Assembly: GCA_023457535.1 (NCBI GenBank)
Contig: JAEWLN010000157.1
Coordinates: 1-14,655 of the forward strand
Length of the DNA: 14,655 nt
Source of the DNA: Bacteroidota bacterium
GTDB lineage: Bacteria; Bacteroidota; Bacteroidia; Flavobacteriales; Flavobacteriaceae
Direction of reading: 5' to 3'
Part shown: positions 13,521 through 14,655 of the stretch, piece by piece
How the letters are laid out: each line of letters begins with the position of its first letter
Numbering within the stretch: position 1 is the stretch's first letter
Position numbers and translations under genes: made by a program
Notes under the pieces: generated by a model
Told to the model about the DNA's origin: nothing
The model's input: only the letters and a program-made list of their open reading frames with translations
Database searches by the model: none

Positions 13521-13552
13521 TTGATTCTATAACCGATTGACGCCTACATTTG
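13521..13552 (+). promoter_or_regulatory. Promoter of the FAD oxidoreductase gene
   Basis: The exact -7 box TACATTTG (13545-13552) has a TTG at 13521-13523, 21 nt upstream, as possible -33. The box ends 18 nt before the ATG at 13571. Confidence 0.6.
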
Positions 13553-13570
13553 ATTTCAAACACAAAGCAA

Positions 13571-14655
13571 ATGAATCTCAAATCAGGTTACCCTTTCTGG
13601 CTTGTCAAAGACGGACTTCCGTTTACCTTTCCCAAACTCGATCGCGATATAGACACCGATGTAGTCATTATCGGGGCCGGAATATCAGGTGCGCTCGTGC
13701 GGTACTACCTCCTTGAAGCCGGGGTTCGCTGTGTTACGGTCGATGCGCGTACCATCGGGTTGGGCAGCACCTGTGCCAGTACCTCGCTGCTGCAATATGA
13801 GATCGATACGCCGTTGCACCGTTTGATTGACATGGTAGGCAAAGCCAATGCCCAGCGCGCCTACCGCTTGTGCGGCGATGCCATCCTTGAATTGGGACGG
13901 TTATCGGAGAAAATCGGACTAAAAGAATTCACGTTCAAGAATAGTTTGTATTTCGCTTCCTATAAAAAAGATGCCCGATGGCTGCGCAAGGAATTTGAAG
14001 CGCGAAAGGCAGCCGGGTTTGCAGTGCGGTGGCTTGAACCCGATGAAGTCCGGGTGCAGTTCGGATTCAGCTGCCACGGCGCTATTTTATCGGACCTGGG
14101 CGCGCAGGCCAACGCCTATGAAATGACGCACCGGTTGCTACAGGTAAAATCCCGGCAGCAACACGAGGTATTCGACCGCACGCCCATCGCCAGGATCCGT
14201 CACCACAAAAAAGGGGTGGAGCTCAAATCTGAAAATGGATTCACACTCAAGGCGGAAAAACTCGTCTATGCGACCGGTTACGAGGTCGTTGAACTGCTGG
14301 ACAAAGACATTGTTAAATTGCTTTCAACTTATGCCGTAGTCAGCGAACAATACCCCGCGCGCGGTTTCTGGACCGATGACACCTTGCTCTGGAACACGGC
14401 CAATCCCTACTTGTACCTGCGGGCCACGGACGACAATCGCATACTCATCGGCGGCCGCGACGAAATTTTTTATAATCCCAAAAAGCGCGATGCGCTCCTG
14501 AATAAAAAAACACAGCAACTGACCAACGACTTTAATAAGCTGTTTCCGGACGTGGAATTTACCCCTGAGTTCAGTTGGACCGGAACTTTTGGCGCGACCA
14601 AGGACGGGCTGCCTTATATTGGCCCGTACAAGAAGTTGCCCAACGGATATTTCGC
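13571..14655 (+). CDS. DAO-family FAD-dependent oxidoreductase, 3' end outside window
   Basis: The frame is open from ATG 13571 to the window edge (about 361 residues) with no stop, so the C-terminus is missing. A Rossmann FAD-binding motif is clear: DVVIIGAGISGALV, with GxGxxG at residues 35-40, followed by the ribose-binding strand ending VDAR. The segment GLGSTCASTSLLQYEIDTPL and the later WTGTFGATKDGLPYIGP near the edge are typical of DAO-family amine/amino-acid oxidase-like proteins of Bacteroidetes. Such enzymes oxidise a C-N bond of an amine or amino acid with FAD; the substrate here is not known. There is no signal peptide, so it is probably cytoplasmic. It has its own promoter and is divergent from the SOD gene. 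Confidence 0.88.
   Translation, partial: MNLKSGYPFWLVKDGLPFTFPKLDRDIDTDVVIIGAGISGALVRYYLLEAGVRCVTVDARTIGLGSTCASTSLLQYEIDTPLHRLIDMVGKANAQRAYRLCGDAILELGRLSEKIGLKEFTFKNSLYFASYKKDARWLRKEFEARKAAGFAVRWLEPDEVRVQFGFSCHGAILSDLGAQANAYEMTHRLLQVKSRQQHEVFDRTPIARIRHHKKGVELKSENGFTLKAEKLVYATGYEVVELLDKDIVKLLSTYAVVSEQYPARGFWTDDTLLWNTANPYLYLRATDDNRILIGGRDEIFYNPKKRDALLNKKTQQLTNDFNKLFPDVEFTPEFSWTGTFGATKDGLPYIGPYKKLPNGYF

Noticed and set aside
13571..14655. The FAD oxidoreductase as the missing MnmC1 oxidase partner of MnmD.
   Set aside because: It is 7 kb away and its motifs (GSTCASTSLLQYE) match general DAO-type oxidoreductases. Nothing specific to the MnmC oxidase domain was seen.

Overview
The window looks like chromosomal DNA of a member of Bacteroidetes, most likely Flavobacteriaceae. 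The gene content points that way: an M49 peptidase made as a lipoprotein, a DUF4920 lipoprotein, a LETM1-related biofilm-type protein, stand-alone MnmD, and small flavobacterial membrane proteins. So do the promoters: eleven starts are preceded by an exact TAnnTTTG box, the -7 element of Bacteroidetes sigma factors, and Shine-Dalgarno sequences are largely absent. I see no tRNA, rRNA, CRISPR array, insertion sequence, phage gene or plasmid function. Fifteen protein genes look complete, and one more is cut at each edge.

Left part (1-4422): the N-terminal part of an SRPBCC-fold protein (minus), a dipeptidyl-peptidase III-type lipoprotein with its own promoter and terminator, a two-helix small membrane protein (minus), an NTP-pyrophosphohydrolase-like protein divergent from it, and the branched-chain aminotransferase ilvE (minus).

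Middle part (4423-8771): a tightly overlapping three-gene operon (DUF4920 lipoprotein, C-terminal-haem lipoprotein, MnmD tRNA methyltransferase). It is followed by two tandem, closely related 64-65-residue proteins of unknown function, each with its own promoter and terminator. Next come a two-cysteine OxyR and a divergent Dps ferritin, a classical peroxide-response pair. Their shared intergenic region holds ATAG/CTAT repeats that could be the operator.

Right part (8772-14655): a short secreted protein, then a SulP anion transporter and a beta-carbonic anhydrase that form an apparent inorganic-carbon operon ending in a bidirectional terminator. A LETM1/TerB-type protein and a Cu/Zn superoxide dismutase lipoprotein follow (both minus), then a DAO-family FAD oxidoreductase that runs off the right edge. 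OxyR, Dps and SOD give the window an oxidative-stress flavour, but they are separate transcription units.

I found no convincing new multi-gene system such as a defence island or biosynthetic cluster. The least explained elements are the tandem small-protein pair with the unusual leader of its second copy, and the lipoprotein/haem-protein/MnmD operon.
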